Source: Thermomonas sp.
Lineage (GTDB): Bacteria; Pseudomonadota; Gammaproteobacteria; Xanthomonadales; Xanthomonadaceae
DNA length: 24,512 nucleotides
Reading direction: 5' to 3'
NCBI GenBank assembly: GCA_024711415.1
Contig: JANJSW010000213.1
Coordinates: 1-24,512 of the forward strand
Under the pieces are notes generated by a model that was given only the letters and a program-made list of their open reading frames with translations, was not told the origin of the DNA and did not search any database. The position numbers and the translations under genes are program-made. This document shows positions 17,514 to 24,512 of the stretch, in pieces; positions within the stretch are counted from its first letter, which is position 1, and each line of letters opens with the position of its first letter.

Positions 17514-18125
17514 ATGAAGCTCTACAGTTCGCCGGGCGCCTGCTCGCTGACCGACCACATCGTCCTGCAGTGGATCGGTGCGCCGTTCGAAGTGCAGCTC
17601 GTCTCCCGCGAGCAGCGCAACACCCCGGAGTTCCGCGCCATCAACCCCGCCGGCGCGGTGCCGGCGCTGCAGGTAGGCGACTGGGTGCTGACCCAGAACT
17701 CGGCGATCCTGCACTACCTGACCGACCGCTTCCCCGAAGCCGGCCTGTGCGGCGACGGCAGCCCCGAAAGCCGCGCCGAGGTCAACCGCTGGCTGGCCTT
17801 CGTCAATGCCGACCTGCACCCGGCGTTCAAGCCGCTGTTCGGCGCCACTGCCTATCTCGAGGACCCGGCGCTGATCGCGAAGTCGCATGACGCCGCACGC
17901 AAGCAGCTGCGCGCGTTGTTCGAGCGCGCCGACGCCCAGCTGGCGGGGCGCGACTGGCTGGCCGGAAGCCGCTCGATCGCCGATCCCTACCTGTTCGTCG
18001 TCACCCAGTGGGCGAAGAAAACCGGGGTGGACCTGTCCGGCCTGGACAACCTGGCCCGCTTCGACGCGCGCATGGCCGCCGATGCCGGCGTGCAGGCGGC
18101 GATGAAGGCCGAAGGCCTGCTCTGA
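17514..18125 (+). CDS. Glutathione S-transferase, beta class
   Basis: A 203-residue cytosolic enzyme conjugating glutathione to electrophiles. It begins MKLYSSPGACSL, so the beta-class catalytic Cys10 is present; the thioredoxin-like domain has NPAGAVPAL and QNSAILHYL, and the helical domain has WLAGSRSIADPYLF with the N-capping box SIAD. Length and pattern follow E. coli GstA (201 residues). I chose the ATG at 17514 since GAGG lies 7 bases upstream; the ATG at 17511 adds one Met, and the frame further up (17463) is unlikely. Followed by a strong bidirectional terminator. Confidence 0.9.
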   Translation: MKLYSSPGACSLTDHIVLQWIGAPFEVQLVSREQRNTPEFRAINPAGAVPALQVGDWVLTQNSAILHYLTDRFPEAGLCGDGSPESRAEVNRWLAFVNADLHPAFKPLFGATAYLEDPALIAKSHDAARKQLRALFERADAQLAGRDWLAGSRSIADPYLFVVTQWAKKTGVDLSGLDNLARFDARMAADAGVQAAMKAEGLL

Positions 18126-18146
18126 GCTCCCGCCGCCGCAAGACGA

Positions 18147-18174
18147 AAAAGGCCGCGTGCGAACGCGGCCTTTT
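18147..18174. terminator. Bidirectional terminator between GST gene and prpC
   Basis: Perfect 11-base arms AAAAGGCCGCG (18147-18157) and CGCGGCCTTTT (18164-18174) flank a 6-base loop. T-runs on both strands serve the converging genes. Confidence 0.88.
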
Positions 18175-18192
18175 CCATGGATCGCAAGGATC

Positions 18193-19347
18193 TCAGCGCT
18201 GGTCGATCGGCACGAAGGTGCGGTCTTCCGGCCCGGTATAGTTCGCGGACGGGCGGATGATCTTGCCGTCGATACGCTGTTCGATCACGTGCGCGCTCCA
18301 GCCACTGGTGCGCGCCAGCACGAACAGCGGGGTGAACATCGCGGTGGGCACGCCCATCATGTGGTAGCTGACCGCGCTGAACCAGTCGAGGTTGGGGAAC
18401 ATCTTCTTGATGTCCCACATCACCGACTCCAGGCGCTCGGCGATGTCGTACATCTTCGTGTTGCCCTGTTCCTCGGACAGATCCTTCGCGACCTGCTTGA
18501 TCACCTTGTTGCGCGGATCCGACACGGTGTAGACCGGGTGGCCGAAACCGATCACCACTTCCTTAGCGGAAACGCGTGCCTTGATGTCGGCTTCGGCCTC
18601 GTCCGGCGTCTCGTAACGCTTCTGGATCTCGAACGCGACCTCGTTGGCGCCACCGTGCTTGGGCCCGCGCAACGCGCCGATGCCGCCGGCGATGCAGGAA
18701 TGCATGTCGCTGCCGGTGCCGGCGATCACGCGGCAGGTGAAGGTGGACGCATTGAACTCGTGCTCGGCGTACAGGATCAGGCTGGTGTGCATCGCGCGCA
18801 CCCACGACTCCGGCGGCGGCTCCCCGTGCAGCAGGTGCAGGAAGTGGCCGCCGATGGAATCGTCATCGGTCTCGACGTCGATGACCCGGCCGTTGTGGCT
18901 GTAGTGGTACCAGTACAGCAGCATCGAACCGAGGCTGGCCATCAGCTTGTCGGCGATGTCGCGCGCGCCCGGATGGTTGTGGTCGTCCTTCTCCGGCGAC
19001 ACGCAGCCCAGCACGGACACGCCGGTGCGCATCACGTCCATCGGATGCGCCGACGGCGGCAGTTCCTCCAGCGCGGCCTTGACCGCCGCCGGGATGCCGC
19101 GCAAGGCCTTCAGCTTGGCCTTGTAGGCGCGCAGCTCGGCCCGGTTCGGCAGCTTGCCGTGCACCAGCAGGTGGGCGATTTCCTCGAACTCGCTGGTGGT
19201 GGCGAGGTCCAGGATGTCGTAGCCGCGGTAGTGCAGGTCGTTGCCGGAACGGCCGACGGTGCACAGCGCGGTGTTGCCGGCGGCGGTGCCGCTCAGTGCG
19301 ACGGATTTCTTCGGCTTGAACGTCGGGGTTGCGGTCTGTTCGCTCAT
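18193..19347 (-). CDS. prpC: 2-methylcitrate synthase
   Basis: Condenses propionyl-CoA with oxaloacetate to 2-methylcitrate, the entry step of propionate breakdown. The 384-residue protein has the citrate-synthase-fold catalytic residues His231 (KHGGANE), His270 (GFGHPVY) and Asp321 (NLDWFS). The short length and its place 16 bases after prpB favour methylcitrate synthase over the larger TCA citrate synthase. Start 19347 has GGAGG 8 bases upstream; 11 codons further up are open but overlap prpB. Probably one transcript with prpB. acnD, prpF and prpR are not in the window next to it. Confidence 0.94.
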   Translation of the reverse strand: MSEQTATPTFKPKKSVALSGTAAGNTALCTVGRSGNDLHYRGYDILDLATTSEFEEIAHLLVHGKLPNRAELRAYKAKLKALRGIPAAVKAALEELPPSAHPMDVMRTGVSVLGCVSPEKDDHNHPGARDIADKLMASLGSMLLYWYHYSHNGRVIDVETDDDSIGGHFLHLLHGEPPPESWVRAMHTSLILYAEHEFNASTFTCRVIAGTGSDMHSCIAGGIGALRGPKHGGANEVAFEIQKRYETPDEAEADIKARVSAKEVVIGFGHPVYTVSDPRNKVIKQVAKDLSEEQGNTKMYDIAERLESVMWDIKKMFPNLDWFSAVSYHMMGVPTAMFTPLFVLARTSGWSAHVIEQRIDGKIIRPSANYTGPEDRTFVPIDQR

Positions 19348-19363
19348 CGATGTGTCCTCCGGC

Positions 19364-20245
19364 TTATTTCGTCTGCGCAAACAGCGTGTCGAGCTTGTCC
19401 TCGTAGGCGTGGTAGCCCAGGAAGTCGTACAGCTCGGCGCGGGTCTGCAGGGTGTCGATGATGTTCTTCTGGGTGCCTTCGCGGCGCACCGTCTCGTAGA
19501 AGTGCAGCGCCGCCTTGTTCATCGCGCGGTACGCGCCGCAGCAGTACAGGGCGATGTCGACGCCGGCGTCGCGCAGCTCGTCGGTGGTGAAGAACGGCGT
19601 GCTGCCGAACTCGGTGAGGTTGGCGAGGATCGGCACCTGCACCGCCGCCTTGAACTTGCGGTAGTCGTCCAGCGTCCTCATCGCCTCGGGGAAGATCATG
19701 TCGGCGCCGGCCTCGACGTAGGCCACCGCGCGCTCGATGGCGCTGTCGATGCCCTCCACCGCGGCCGCGTCGGTGCGCGCCATGATGACGAACTCGCGAT
19801 CGGTGCGCGCGTCCACCGCGGCCTTCACCCGGTCGACCATCTCGTCCTTCGTCACCACTTCCTTGCCCGGACGATGGCCGCAGCGCTTCTGCCCGACCTG
19901 GTCTTCCATGTGCACGGCGGCCACGCCGATTCGCTCGAAGTTGCGGATGGTGCGGCCGATGTTGAACGCCCCGCCCCAGCCGGTATCGATGTCCACCAGC
20001 AGCGGCATGCCGGTGGCGTCCACGATCCGGCGCGCGTCGGTGAGCACGTCTTCCATGGTACTGATGCCGAGGTCGGGCATGCCCAGCGAATTGGCCGCCA
20101 CGCCGCCACCGGACAGGTACAGCGCGCGGTAGCCGGTGCGCTTGGCCATCAGGCCGGCATAGGCGGTGATGGCGCCCATCACCTGCAGGGGGGTTTCTTC
20201 ATTCAGCGCCGCGCGAAAGCGCGCACCGGCGGATTGCGTGTTCAT
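19364..20245 (-). CDS. prpB: 2-methylisocitrate lyase
   Basis: Splits 2-methylisocitrate to succinate and pyruvate. The 293-residue protein belongs to the isocitrate lyase/PEP mutase family: [14 protein letters not shown] near residue 45, metal-binding DIDTGWG (about 85-91), and the active-site Cys122 in KRCGH. Start 20245 has AAGGAGAGG just upstream and is preferred to an ATG at 20269. First gene of prpBC, with its own candidate promoter and a palindrome upstream. Confidence 0.95.
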   Translation of the reverse strand: MNTQSAGARFRAALNEETPLQVMGAITAYAGLMAKRTGYRALYLSGGGVAANSLGMPDLGISTMEDVLTDARRIVDATGMPLLVDIDTGWGGAFNIGRTIRNFERIGVAAVHMEDQVGQKRCGHRPGKEVVTKDEMVDRVKAAVDARTDREFVIMARTDAAAVEGIDSAIERAVAYVEAGADMIFPEAMRTLDDYRKFKAAVQVPILANLTEFGSTPFFTTDELRDAGVDIALYCCGAYRAMNKAALHFYETVRREGTQKNIIDTLQTRAELYDFLGYHAYEDKLDTLFAQTK

Positions 20246-20267
20246 GGCCTCTCCTTGCGAATGGTGC

Positions 20268-20296
20268 ATTTTAACGCGGGCACCGGCAGCTGCCGG
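20268..20296 (-). promoter_or_regulatory. Candidate prpBC promoter with palindrome
   Basis: Minus strand TAAAAT (plus 20268-20273) lies 22 bases before the prpB ATG. The perfect 14-base palindrome CCGGCAGCTGCCGG (20283-20296) sits 9 bases upstream of it and covers the expected -35, as an operator would. It is also close to the mdh terminator and could be part of that structure. Confidence 0.45.
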
Positions 20297-20300
20297 AAAC

Positions 20301-20324
20301 GAAAACGCCGGGCAGGGCCCGGCG
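20301..20324 (-). terminator. Rho-independent terminator of mdh
   Basis: Arms CGCCGGGC (20306-20313) and GCCCGGCG (20317-20324) with a 3-base loop; on the minus strand the stem is followed by TTTTCGTTT. It lies 27 bases after the mdh stop and separates it from prpB. Confidence 0.8.
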
Positions 20325-20350
20325 CTTCGTGGCTTGCGATGGCGTCCCGC

Positions 20351-21334
20351 TCAGAGCAGGTGGGCCACGCCGGCGCGCTCTTCCTCGAGCTCGGCCAGCG
20401 TCTTGTCCATCGCCGCGCGGCTGAACTCGTCGACCGGCAGGCCTTCGACGCGGGTGTACTCGCCGTTGGCGCAGGTCACCGGCACGCCGTAGATCACGCC
20501 TTCCGGGATGCCGTAGCTGCCGTCCGACGGCACGCCCATGGTGGCCCACTTGCCGTTGGTGCCCAGCACCCAGTCACGGATGTGGTCGATGGCGGCGTTG
20601 GCGGCCGACGCGGCCGAGGACAGGCCACGCGCTTCGATGATCGCCGCGCCGCGCTTGCCGACCTGCGGGATGAAGGTGTTGGCGTTCCAGTCGGCGTCGT
20701 TGATCTTGTCCTTCAGCGACTCGCCGTTGACCGTGGCGAAACGGTAGTCCGGGTACATGGTCGGGCTGTGGTTGCCCCACACCACCAGCTTCTCGATGTC
20801 GGCCACGGCCACGCCGGCCTTGTTGGCCAGCTGCGACAGCGCGCGGTTGTGGTCCAGGCGCAGCATCGCGGTGAAGTTCTTGGCCGGCAGGTCCGGCGCC
20901 GACTTCATGGCGATGTAGGCATTGGTGTTGGCCGGGTTGCCAACCACCAGCACCTTGACGTTGCGGCTGGCGACCTTGTTCAGCGCGGCGCCCTGGGCGG
21001 TGAAGATCTTGGCGTTCTCCAGCAGCAGGTCCTTGCGCTCCATGCCCGGGCCACGCGGACGCGCGCCGACCAGCAGGGCGATGTCGGCGTCCTTGAACGC
21101 CACTTCCGCATCATCGGTGCCGACCATGCCGGCCAGCAGCGGGAACGCGCAGTCTTCCAGCTCCATCATCACGCCCTTCAGCGCAGCCTGGGCCTTCTCC
21201 ATCGGCAGCTCGAGCATCTGCAGGATGACGGGCTGGTCCTTGCCCAGCATCTCGCCGGAAGCGATGCGGAACAGCAGCGAGTAGCCGATCTGGCCGGCAG
21301 CACCGGTAACGGCAACGCGGACGGGGGTCTTCAT
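20351..21334 (-). CDS. mdh: Malate dehydrogenase
   Basis: Interconverts malate and oxaloacetate with NAD in the TCA cycle. The 327-residue protein is of the cytosolic-type bacterial group (about 328 residues) rather than the E. coli 312-residue type. NAD motif TGAAGQIG (10-17), substrate arginines in [14 protein letters not shown] (91-104), and the catalytic pair Asp161 (LDHNRA) and His189 (GNHSP). The start at 21334 has AAGGAAA about 7 bases upstream; the frame upstream is noise from the neighbouring aminotransferase. Oxaloacetate produced here is a substrate of PrpC, whose gene is downstream beyond a terminator. Confidence 0.96.
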   Translation of the reverse strand: MKTPVRVAVTGAAGQIGYSLLFRIASGEMLGKDQPVILQMLELPMEKAQAALKGVMMELEDCAFPLLAGMVGTDDAEVAFKDADIALLVGARPRGPGMERKDLLLENAKIFTAQGAALNKVASRNVKVLVVGNPANTNAYIAMKSAPDLPAKNFTAMLRLDHNRALSQLANKAGVAVADIEKLVVWGNHSPTMYPDYRFATVNGESLKDKINDADWNANTFIPQVGKRGAAIIEARGLSSAASAANAAIDHIRDWVLGTNGKWATMGVPSDGSYGIPEGVIYGVPVTCANGEYTRVEGLPVDEFSRAAMDKTLAELEEERAGVAHLL

Positions 21335-21371
21335 GGAAGTTTCCTTGCGTGAAAATGTGGGGGTGGGGAGC

Positions 21372-21398
21372 GGCCATCGCGACCGTCGTGCGATGGCC
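21372..21398. other. Stem-loop between aminotransferase and mdh
   Basis: Perfect 9-base arms GGCCATCGC (21372-21380) and GCGATGGCC (21390-21398) enclose a 9-base loop. There is no T-run on the minus strand, so it is a weak terminator or attenuator at best. It lies in the 97-base gap ahead of mdh, where I found no clear mdh promoter. Confidence 0.45.
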
Positions 21399-21431
21399 CG
21401 GAACGAATGGACTACCGACCGGCTTCGCGGA

Positions 21432-22637
21432 TCAGACGAGTTCCGCGAAAAATTCCTGGAAGCGCTGCAGGCCGGGGGCCAGCTGCGGCGTCGGGCAGGT
21501 GTAACTGATGCGCAGCGCGCGCGGCTCGCCGAACGCCGAGCCCGGCACGCAGGCGACGCCCTTGGCTTCCAGCAGCACGTTGCAGAAATCGACGTCGTTC
21601 TCGATCTTCGTGCCGGTCGGGCCGTGGGTCTTGCCGAACGCGCAGCTGATGTCCGGGAACACGTAGAAGGCGCCCTGCGGACGCGGGCACACCAGGCCCG
21701 GGATCGCATCCATCACGACCATCACCTGGTCGCGCTTGGCCTGGAACTCCACGCGCTTCTGCTCCGGCACGTCCTGCGGACCAGACAGCGCGGCGATGCC
21801 GGCGGCGTTCACCACTTCCGGCACGTTGGTGATGTGGTTGGAGTTGAGGGTCACCAGCGCCTTGGCCACCGACTCCGGCCCGACCATGAAGCCCAGGCGC
21901 CAGCCCGGCATGCCGTAGGTCTTGGACAGCGAGTCGAGGAAGATCACCCGGTCGCGCAGTTCCGGGCGGGCGAGCACGAAGTTGTAGTACTCCAGCCCGT
22001 CGAACAGCATGCGGTTGTAGATGTCGTCCGCGATGATCCAGGTGTCCGGATGCTTCACCAGCACGTCGGCCAGCGCGACGATCTCGTCCCTGGTGTACAC
22101 CATGCCCGTCGGGTTGGACGGATTGTTGAACAGGAACACCTTCGGCTTCGAGGCCAGCGCCTCGTCGAGCTGCTGCGGGGTCAGCTTGTAGTCCTGGCTG
22201 GCCGGGCACGGCAGCAGCTGGATCTTGGCGTTGACGATCTCGGCGATGTCCACGTAGCTGGTCCAGTACGGCGCCGGGAAGGCGATCGTGTCGCCTTCGT
22301 CCAGCAGCGCCTCGGCCAGGTTGTAGATCACGTGCTTGGCGCCGATGCCGGTGGCGCAGTTGGCGCGGGTGTAGCCAGTCAGGCCGATCTGCTCGATGTG
22401 CTTGAGCAGGGCATCCAGCAGCGCGTCCGGGCCGCGGTTGCTGCCGTACTGGCCGCTGTCCTTCTCCACTGCCTGGCGCGCGGCTTCGTACACGTGCGGG
22501 CCGGGCAGGAAGTTGGGGACGCCGATGGAGAAGCTGATGATGTCGCGGCCTTCGGCCTTCAGGCGCTTGGCCTTCTCGGCGACCTGCATGATCACGCTGG
22601 GCTTGGCGCGGGACATGCGCCGGGCGAGCTGAGGCAT
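21432..22637 (-). CDS. Class I PLP-dependent aminotransferase (aspartate/alanine type)
   Basis: A 401-residue cytosolic aminotransferase of the group that includes thermophile-type AspC enzymes. PLP lysine K239 in [22 protein letters not shown] at 171-178, ADDIYNRM with the PLP Asp and Tyr near 204-207, and the carboxylate-binding Arg in ALRISYT near the C-terminus. Likely amino donors are aspartate or alanine with 2-oxoglutarate, but specificity cannot be read. The start at 22637 has GAGG about 9 bases upstream. It precedes mdh in the same direction; an aspartate transaminase would feed oxaloacetate to Mdh and PrpC. Confidence 0.9.
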   Translation of the reverse strand: MPQLARRMSRAKPSVIMQVAEKAKRLKAEGRDIISFSIGVPNFLPGPHVYEAARQAVEKDSGQYGSNRGPDALLDALLKHIEQIGLTGYTRANCATGIGAKHVIYNLAEALLDEGDTIAFPAPYWTSYVDIAEIVNAKIQLLPCPASQDYKLTPQQLDEALASKPKVFLFNNPSNPTGMVYTRDEIVALADVLVKHPDTWIIADDIYNRMLFDGLEYYNFVLARPELRDRVIFLDSLSKTYGMPGWRLGFMVGPESVAKALVTLNSNHITNVPEVVNAAGIAALSGPQDVPEQKRVEFQAKRDQVMVVMDAIPGLVCPRPQGAFYVFPDISCAFGKTHGPTGTKIENDVDFCNVLLEAKGVACVPGSAFGEPRALRISYTCPTPQLAPGLQRFQEFFAELV

Positions 22638-22657
22638 CGTGGGGAACCTCGAAAATG

Positions 22658-22689
22658 GCCGCGAACGCGGCGATGGACGTGGGAAAATA
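22658..22689. promoter_or_regulatory. Divergent promoter region of aminotransferase and lipoprotein genes
   Basis: The block GAAAATA (22683-22689) reads GAAAAT on plus and TATTTT on minus, either a weak -10. On the minus side the aminotransferase leader would hold the hairpin GCCGCG-AA-CGCGGC (22658-22671). Confidence 0.3.
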
Positions 22690-22724
22690 GCCCTCCAATG
22701 CTAGCACAGCGCCCCGCCGAGCCC

Positions 22725-23447
22725 ATGCCCGAACGACGCCCGGAGACCCGATCGCCCTGGCGCCTGTGGCTGCTCCCGGCGCTGCTCGCGACGTTGCTTT
22801 CGGGCTGCGCATCGGTCGCTCCGCGCAGCGACGGCACCACGACGACGACGGGGTTCGAGGTGCGCGGCCGCGTCGCCTTGGCCGAGGCCGACATCCTGCT
22901 TTGCCAGCGTCGCGCCGACGGCAGCACGGTCCCCCGCGCGGAGTGGACGACGGCCGCGCGCCTGCTGTACGCGCAGGCAGCCCACGAGGCGCTGGATCGG
23001 CAGGCGATTGCCGTTGCCGACCATGCGCTGGCGATCGATGCGGGCGACATCGGCAGCACTGCGCTGCATGAGCGCCTGGCGGCAGTCGCGACGGCGGCAC
23101 ACGGCGCCGCTGGAGCCCCCGACGCGGCTGTGCTAGGCGCCGGAATGGCGAGAATCGTTCGCGCCAGCGGCGCCGATTACGGCCTGTTCACCCGGCTGCG
23201 CGGCTGCCATGCCAGCGATGGCCGCGCCGCGATGCGGGCCGCGGGACGCCTGTTGCTGGGCGGCGACATCGGCGGCGATGCCCTGGACGGCACGGTGCTG
23301 CTGGTGGAGCTGCGCTCCGGCAGGGTGGTCTGGCGGCGCCAGCTGTCCGCCGCGAAAGACGACCTGCGCACGCTCGCCGGCGCGCGCAGCGCGGTGGCGG
23401 GGCTGCTGGCGGGCCTGCACGGGCCGGAACCGACGCGCGGCCAGTGA
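22725..23447 (+). CDS. Predicted lipoprotein of unknown function
   Basis: A 240-residue protein with a lipoprotein signal: basic start, hydrophobic LWLLPALLATLL and lipobox LSGC with the lipidated Cys28. The residue after it is Ala, so outer-membrane sorting is likely. The mature part has VLL-type strands, a helical middle rich in Ala, and a block ADYGLFTRLRGCHASDGR followed by GTVLLVELRSGRVVWRRQL near the C-terminus. That last block recalls the nucleotide-free CsgG/LpoB-like lipoprotein fold, but this is a weak resemblance. Two further cysteines (C60, C151) may pair. Start is uncertain: ATG 22725 or 22698, neither with a good ribosome site. Stands alone. Confidence 0.72.
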   Translation: MPERRPETRSPWRLWLLPALLATLLSGCASVAPRSDGTTTTTGFEVRGRVALAEADILLCQRRADGSTVPRAEWTTAARLLYAQAAHEALDRQAIAVADHALAIDAGDIGSTALHERLAAVATAAHGAAGAPDAAVLGAGMARIVRASGADYGLFTRLRGCHASDGRAAMRAAGRLLLGGDIGGDALDGTVLLVELRSGRVVWRRQLSAAKDDLRTLAGARSAVAGLLAGLHGPEPTRGQ

Positions 23448-23468
23448 TGGCATGGGCCGCGCGGCAGT

Positions 23469-23497
23469 GCCGCCGGCTTGCGGGACAACCCGGCGGC
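23469..23497. terminator. Possible stem-loop between lipoprotein gene and ppiB
   Basis: Arms GCCGCCGG (23469-23476) and CCGGCGGC (23490-23497) form an 8-base stem with a 13-base loop in the convergent 87-base gap. No T-run; it could block 3' decay or act with Rho. Confidence 0.4.
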
Positions 23498-23534
23498 GCG
23501 GCGACCATCTCGCCGTGCCGCCGGCAACAGGCCG

Positions 23535-24029
23535 TCAGGCGGCCAGGATCTTGTTCCACTCCGCCACGCGGTCGGCCTTGGCGGCCAGCGCGGCGTCGGC
23601 ATCACCCTCGATCTTCACCGACTTGATCAGGTCGCCCTGCTGGACCGCATCGACCACTTCGATCCCCTCGATCACCTTGCCGAACACGGTGTGCTTGCCG
23701 TCCAGCCAACCGCAGGGCACGTGGGTGATGAAGAACTGGCTGCCATTGGTGTTGGGGCCGGCGTTGGCCATCGACAGCACGCCGCGCTCATGGCCAAGGC
23801 CGTTGTTGGCCTCGTCCTCGAAGCGGTAGCCGGGGCCGCCGCGGCCTGAGCCTTCGGGGCAGCCGCCCTGGATCATGAAATCGGCGATCACGCGGTGGAA
23901 GTTCAGGCCGTCGTAGAAACCGCGCTTGACCAGGTTGACGAAGTTGGCCACCGTCAGCGGGGCCTTGTCGGCGGCGAGCTCGACCTTGATCAGGCCGCGG
24001 TCGGTGTCGAAATTGGCGATCAGGCTCAT
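23535..24029 (-). CDS. ppiB: Cytoplasmic peptidyl-prolyl cis-trans isomerase B (cyclophilin)
   Basis: Speeds cis-trans proline isomerisation in protein folding. At 164 residues it matches E. coli PpiB. Cyclophilin active-site elements are present: FHRVI with the catalytic Arg, [21 protein letters not shown], and [13 protein letters not shown]. No signal peptide, so cytoplasmic. The ATG at 24029 is preferred: GGAG lies 9 bases upstream, while the ATG at 24038 touches that GGAG. It is divergent from typA and shares its promoter region. Confidence 0.93.
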   Translation of the reverse strand: MSLIANFDTDRGLIKVELAADKAPLTVANFVNLVKRGFYDGLNFHRVIADFMIQGGCPEGSGRGGPGYRFEDEANNGLGHERGVLSMANAGPNTNGSQFFITHVPCGWLDGKHTVFGKVIEGIEVVDAVQQGDLIKSVKIEGDADAALAAKADRVAEWNKILAA

Positions 24030-24044
24030 CTTGTTCATCTCCGG

Positions 24045-24076
24045 GTGCCCGGACGGGCACATTAACCCTATATAAT
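24045..24076. promoter_or_regulatory. Shared ppiB/typA promoter region with inverted repeat
   Basis: TATAAT (24071-24076) gives a consensus -10 for typA, and its opposite strand reads TATTAT, a fair -10 for ppiB. The perfect repeat GTGCCCG-GA-CGGGCAC (24045-24060) lies upstream of the typA -10 and directly ahead of the ppiB ribosome site, so it could act as an operator or as an mRNA hairpin. Confidence 0.5.
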
Positions 24077-24156
24077 AGCCGGCTTCCCATCCGTCATTTC
24101 CGCGCCCTGCCGTCTCGTAGACGGTACCCGGGTGCGGTTTCCACGAGCCCCTCCGA

Positions 24157-24512
<356 letters not shown>

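Noticed and set aside
19241-21352. 703-codon open frame on the plus strand opposite prpC, prpB and mdh
   Set aside because: Same kind of shadow; it spans three real genes and two spacers and has low-complexity His/Arg/Val composition.
21335-21709. N-terminal extension of the mdh frame into the aminotransferase gene
   Set aside because: Arg/Ser/Ala-rich out-of-frame translation of the aminotransferase; the MDH family starts at [11 protein letters not shown].

Overview
The window is high-GC DNA from a gammaproteobacterium, most likely Xanthomonadaceae (the Lysobacter/Luteimonas/Stenotrophomonas/Pseudoxanthomonas group). The assignment rests on protein character (tandem S46 dipeptidyl-peptidases, a 672-residue FadH, an OmpA with a thrombospondin type-3 linker, Tdh-Kbl) and on gene order; no rRNA or marker tree is available. 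Coding density is very high. I see no tRNA, rRNA, CRISPR array, insertion sequence, integrase or phage gene. It reads as chromosomal core with a peptide, amino-acid and propionate catabolism flavour. I did not find a convincing new multi-gene system; the findings are mostly local oddities.

Layout. 30-4497 (minus): a histidine phosphatase, then folC, a double-SPOR cell-division protein (DedD-like) and purF. This is a shortened form of the E. coli accD-folC-dedD-cvpA-purF cluster, with cvpA absent between the SPOR gene and purF, and accD absent upstream. 4601-4996 (plus): a small DUF3224-type protein, ending at a bidirectional terminator. 5057-9424 (minus): two tandem secreted S46 peptidases, one with Ser and one with Gly at the known P1-specificity position, so probably a DPP11/DPP7 pair. 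9552-11960 (plus): tdh and kbl (threonine to glycine and acetyl-CoA), separated by a spacer with four long G-runs. 11964-14417 (minus): an RsuA-family pseudouridine synthase, a small secreted protein of unknown function, and an OmpA-family porin with a textbook terminator.

14638-18125 (plus): fadH (2,4-dienoyl-CoA reductase) behind a candidate operator, a SleB-like cell wall hydrolase and a beta-class glutathione S-transferase, closed by a strong hairpin. 18193-22637 (minus): prpC, prpB, mdh and a class I aminotransferase. 22725-23447 (plus): an unrecognised lipoprotein. 23535-24029 (minus): ppiB. 24157 to the end (plus): the start of typA/bipA.

How they fit together. The exported S46 enzymes would cut dipeptides from oligopeptides. 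Tdh-Kbl and the aminotransferase channel amino acids to acetyl-CoA and 2-oxo acids. FadH deals with unsaturated fatty acids, and PrpBC with propionyl-CoA from odd-chain fats and some amino acids, feeding succinate and pyruvate next to malate dehydrogenase. This fits a proteolytic, lipid-using lifestyle, but that is inference. Candidate -10 elements of the form TATAAT or TAAAAT lie ahead of the SPOR gene, tdh, prpB and typA, several with palindromes close by.
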